Positions 61,537-64,000 of a DNA stretch of 64,000 bases are shown piece by piece. The position numbers and the translations under genes are program-made. Source of the stretch: Nannobrachium achirus (taxonomy: Eukaryota > Chordata > Actinopteri > Myctophiformes > Myctophidae); the NCBI GenBank assembly GCA_963921795.1, contig OY997655.1, positions 8,167,822 through 8,231,821 of the forward strand, written 5' to 3'. Below the pieces are notes generated by a model. It had not been told where the DNA came from, did no database searches, and saw only the letters and a program-made list of their open reading frames with translations. The number at the start of each line of letters is the position of its first letter. Within the stretch, counting starts at the first letter, position 1.

Positions 61537-63146
61537 TAGGGTTGGGTACCGAAGTCGGTACTTTTAATGGTATCGACCGAATCACGTCGGTACTACCGAG
61601 TATCGATTGAATTAAAAACGAACGGTACCAAGTTTCGGTACTCTTGAACGCACCCGTGGCCGGTCGCATCCGTAACAACATTGAATTGCTTTAGTAAACT
61701 TGCGTAGTTGCGTTACTGTGAAAATGGCCCACAACTGAAAACATCCGACAATAGCCAACGATGTTATTATGATGATCCAACGTCTATGATCTCCGGCTGT
61801 GACACTGTGTGAGCATCGATCGTCACCTCTCCCCAGTCCCCAGTCCCCACGCTAACGCTCTGGACCAGAGCTACTCTCCCCATAGCCTCTCCCCCTCCGC
61901 TCGCTGCTCTGTCTTCAGGCAGCAAAGGACTGTCACCCTTTCCGTGAAAGCCTTTTTCTGTGTTGTATTAAAAAAAAGAATACAGTCCCGGGAGAGATGT
62001 GTAGTATGGTACATGTGTCTTTAGTTCCGACCGCCTAGAAAAAGTAATTGATCGGTTGAAACAAACTTTTTAAGCATGTTTGTGTTTGTTTCGCCAGCAC
62101 AGCCACCCTGCCTCTGTAACTCCATGCTGCCGCTGCGCGTTCATGTATGCAGTAGACGCGAACACGCATTCACGTTCAATGTAGTTGCATTCAACAGCGC
62201 AAATTGTTGATGTGAGGTTTAAGAATAAAGAGAAGCAAGGTCTTATTGTCACTAGCTACTCTAGTCCAGTGGTTCTCAACCTTTTCAGGCCGCGACCCCC
62301 AAAATAATCATATTGTATCTGGGGACCCCCTACCCTAACGAGCACTAAGAGTTGAGGGATTACATTTTGTATAACACGGTTGGTTCTATTGTGAATTTTT
62401 TTTCACAATTTCTGCCTCTAATATTTGACAATTTGGCCAACATTTAATTTGTCATTTTAGAGGTATTAAAATTTCCTTAAAGTGTCACTTTAGAAATGTG
62501 CATAAACCCTCTATACCCTTAAACTTAATGTTGGTTTGTTAACTGTTGAGTGAGAAAACAATGTTGCACATTAAATTAATCATCTGGGGACCCCCCAAAA
62601 TAATTTGGGGACCCCTCTGGGGGTCCCGACCCACAGGTTGAGAACCACTGCTCTAGTCTACAGGGACAAGAAGCAAGATGCAATGTTGTGATTGAGGTGA
62701 TAATAATAATAAGAAAAACTAAGATAAGGTACTGTAGGCTAAGATGATGATGATGATGATGATAATAAATAACAATAATAATAAAAAATTAAAAACGTCA
62801 ACAGTATAGCCATAGAATAGCTGTATAAAGAATGTGTTCTATTGCAGACAAACACTTGTATATAAAATAGCAGCCATAGTAGCAGTAATAGTAGTTCCAT
62901 CAACTACAGTAAGCCTACTACTATACTTGACATGACAATGGCTGAACCACTGTAGAGGGCCTTAATAACCTATTGTGGTGTGTAAAATAGCCTATAGAAA
63001 AAAGTTAATAAGGGTAATAATAATAATAATAATAAAAATAAGAAATAAAAAAGTATCGAAAACGGTATCGAAAAAGGTATCGTATCGATTCCCAGGTATC
63101 GAAAAAGGTATCGTATCGATTCAGAGGTGAACGATACCCATCCCTA
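61537..63146. mobile_element. hAT-type element (about 1.6 kb), TSD ATAAAGGG
   Basis: The ends TAGGGTTGGGTACCG and CGATACCCATCCCTA are inverse with two changes. ATAAAGGG is at 61529-61536 and 63147-63154. The inner ends carry 'cggtacttttaatggtatcg' and 'ggtatcgtatcgattc'. It contains a second hAT (62277-62650) and AT-rich (AATAAT)n. Confidence 0.9.
62277..62650. mobile_element. Nested hAT-type MITE, TSD CTCTAGTC
   Basis: The ends CAGTGGTTCTCAACC and GGTTGAGAACCACTG are perfect inverses, flanked by CTCTAGTC at 62269-62276 and 62651-62658. It is the same family as 11165-11607 but without the nested hairpin. Confidence 0.94.
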
Positions 63147-63289
63147 ATAAAGGGGCAATTCTTGCCAGGAAAGAAGCATTTCTTCGACTCAGACCTTATC
63201 GCCAGGGTTGGCTTATAGCAGCTGTCGGTAGGACCATATATGGATTCTGTTAGTGTGGATCTCCTAACAGGGCATCATCTGGGATACCA

Positions 63290-63620
63290 TCCCTTTTATG
63301 CCCATATATGGAGATCCCTAACAGAATCCCTTTCATGCCCATATATGGAGATCCCTAACAGAATCCCTTTTATGCCCATATATGGAGATCCCTAACAGCA
63401 TCCCTTTTATGCCCATATATGGAGATCACTAACAGCTAACAGAATCCCTTTTATGCCCATATATGGAGATCCCTAACAGAATCCCTTTTATGCCCATATA
63501 TGGAGATCCCTAACAGAATCCCTTTTATGCCCATATATGGAGATCCCTAACAGAATCCCTTTTATGCCCATATATGGAGATCCCTAACAGAATCCCTTTT
63601 ATGCCCATATATTATGGAGA
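63290..63620. repeat. 37-bp satellite, second array
   Basis: About nine monomers matching the first array. Perfect CCATATATGG starts at 63302, 63339, 63376, 63413, 63457, 63494, 63531 and 63568. Confidence 0.92.
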
Positions 63621-64000
63621 AATCCCTGCTCTGAGTATCTGACATCAGTGTGATGTCACCTGTTTATGCCCATATATGGAGATCCCTGCTCTGCGTATCT
63701 GGTTGCTATGGTAAACAGTTGGTTGCTAGGGTAAAAAAACATGGTTGCTATGGTAAACAGTTGGTTGCTAGGGTAAACAGTTGGTTGCTAGGGTAAAACC
63801 ATGGTTGCTAAGGTGGTTGCTAACGTACACTAACAAACCAGCAACAACAGACTGTTGCCACAGCAACGTACAGAAAGGTTTGTGTACACATGTGGTGTGA
63901 TGTCATACTGATGCGGAGATATGAGCAGGGCAAAGGTGTGACGTGTGACGTGTGACGGACGGACGGACGGACGGACGGACGGCCGGTGGAGGTTTTCATA

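Larger units (their letters stand above)
61226..64000. repeat. Satellite-bearing repeat unit 2 (runs off the window)
   Basis: It is a head-to-tail duplicate of 59990-61225. It keeps the hairpin GAGATAAGC..GCTTATCTC missing from unit 1 and is split by the element 61537-63146. Confidence 0.82.

Overview
The window looks like vertebrate DNA, most likely a teleost fish. It has spliced genes with small phase-matched exons, very long (TG)n, (AC)n, (CT)n and (TCTG)n microsatellites, and many short hAT-type and TTAA-flanked elements alongside L2-, RTE- and Tx1-like LINEs. A herring-like (clupeiform) fish is only a guess. No tRNA, rRNA, CRISPR or prokaryotic signal was seen.

The real host content is a tandem immune-type gene cluster on the + strand. 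Gene B (coding 27332-42494, 13 coding exons joined by consistent splice phases, about 1423 residues) encodes three AIG1/GIMAP-type GTPase domains, a linker made of short repeated exons, a FIIND (ZU5+UPA) domain and a C-terminal CARD. Gene A (192-8152) is the 3' part of a paralogue whose GTPase exons lie left of the window. Gene C is represented only by a 5' non-coding exon ending at 56186, and its coding exons would lie right of the window. About 12 kb (1-12235) containing gene A's 3' part is a duplicate of 35606-45690. By family knowledge, AIG1 GTPases and FIIND-CARD proteins (NLRP1, CARD8) both belong to innate immunity. A GTPase array in front of a FIIND-CARD effector end suggests a sensor whose N-terminus could guard a CARD that recruits caspases.

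Between the genes the DNA is almost entirely repeats. 12.2-24.5 kb holds hAT-type MITEs with readable 8-bp target duplications, two large inverted repeats, L2 LINE pieces and scraps of duplicated intergenic sequence. It also holds one possible orphan promoter with a signal-peptide exon. 46.0-55.6 kb is a nest of transposons inside transposons within a Tx1-like LINE. 56.0-64.0 kb holds gene C's first exon, further hAT elements, an antisense LINE, and a tandemly duplicated repeat. That repeat carries a 37-bp satellite in which nearly every monomer has a perfect CCATATATGG (CArG-box) palindrome.

A hairpin family (core GATCTACAAGC, flanked by AAAATAGC or AAAACAGC) is scattered through introns and intergenic DNA at a dozen or more sites. 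It is often nested in other elements. Coordinates of exons, element ends and target duplications were read by eye. Gene models were built from splice sites and reading phase and have no transcript support here.
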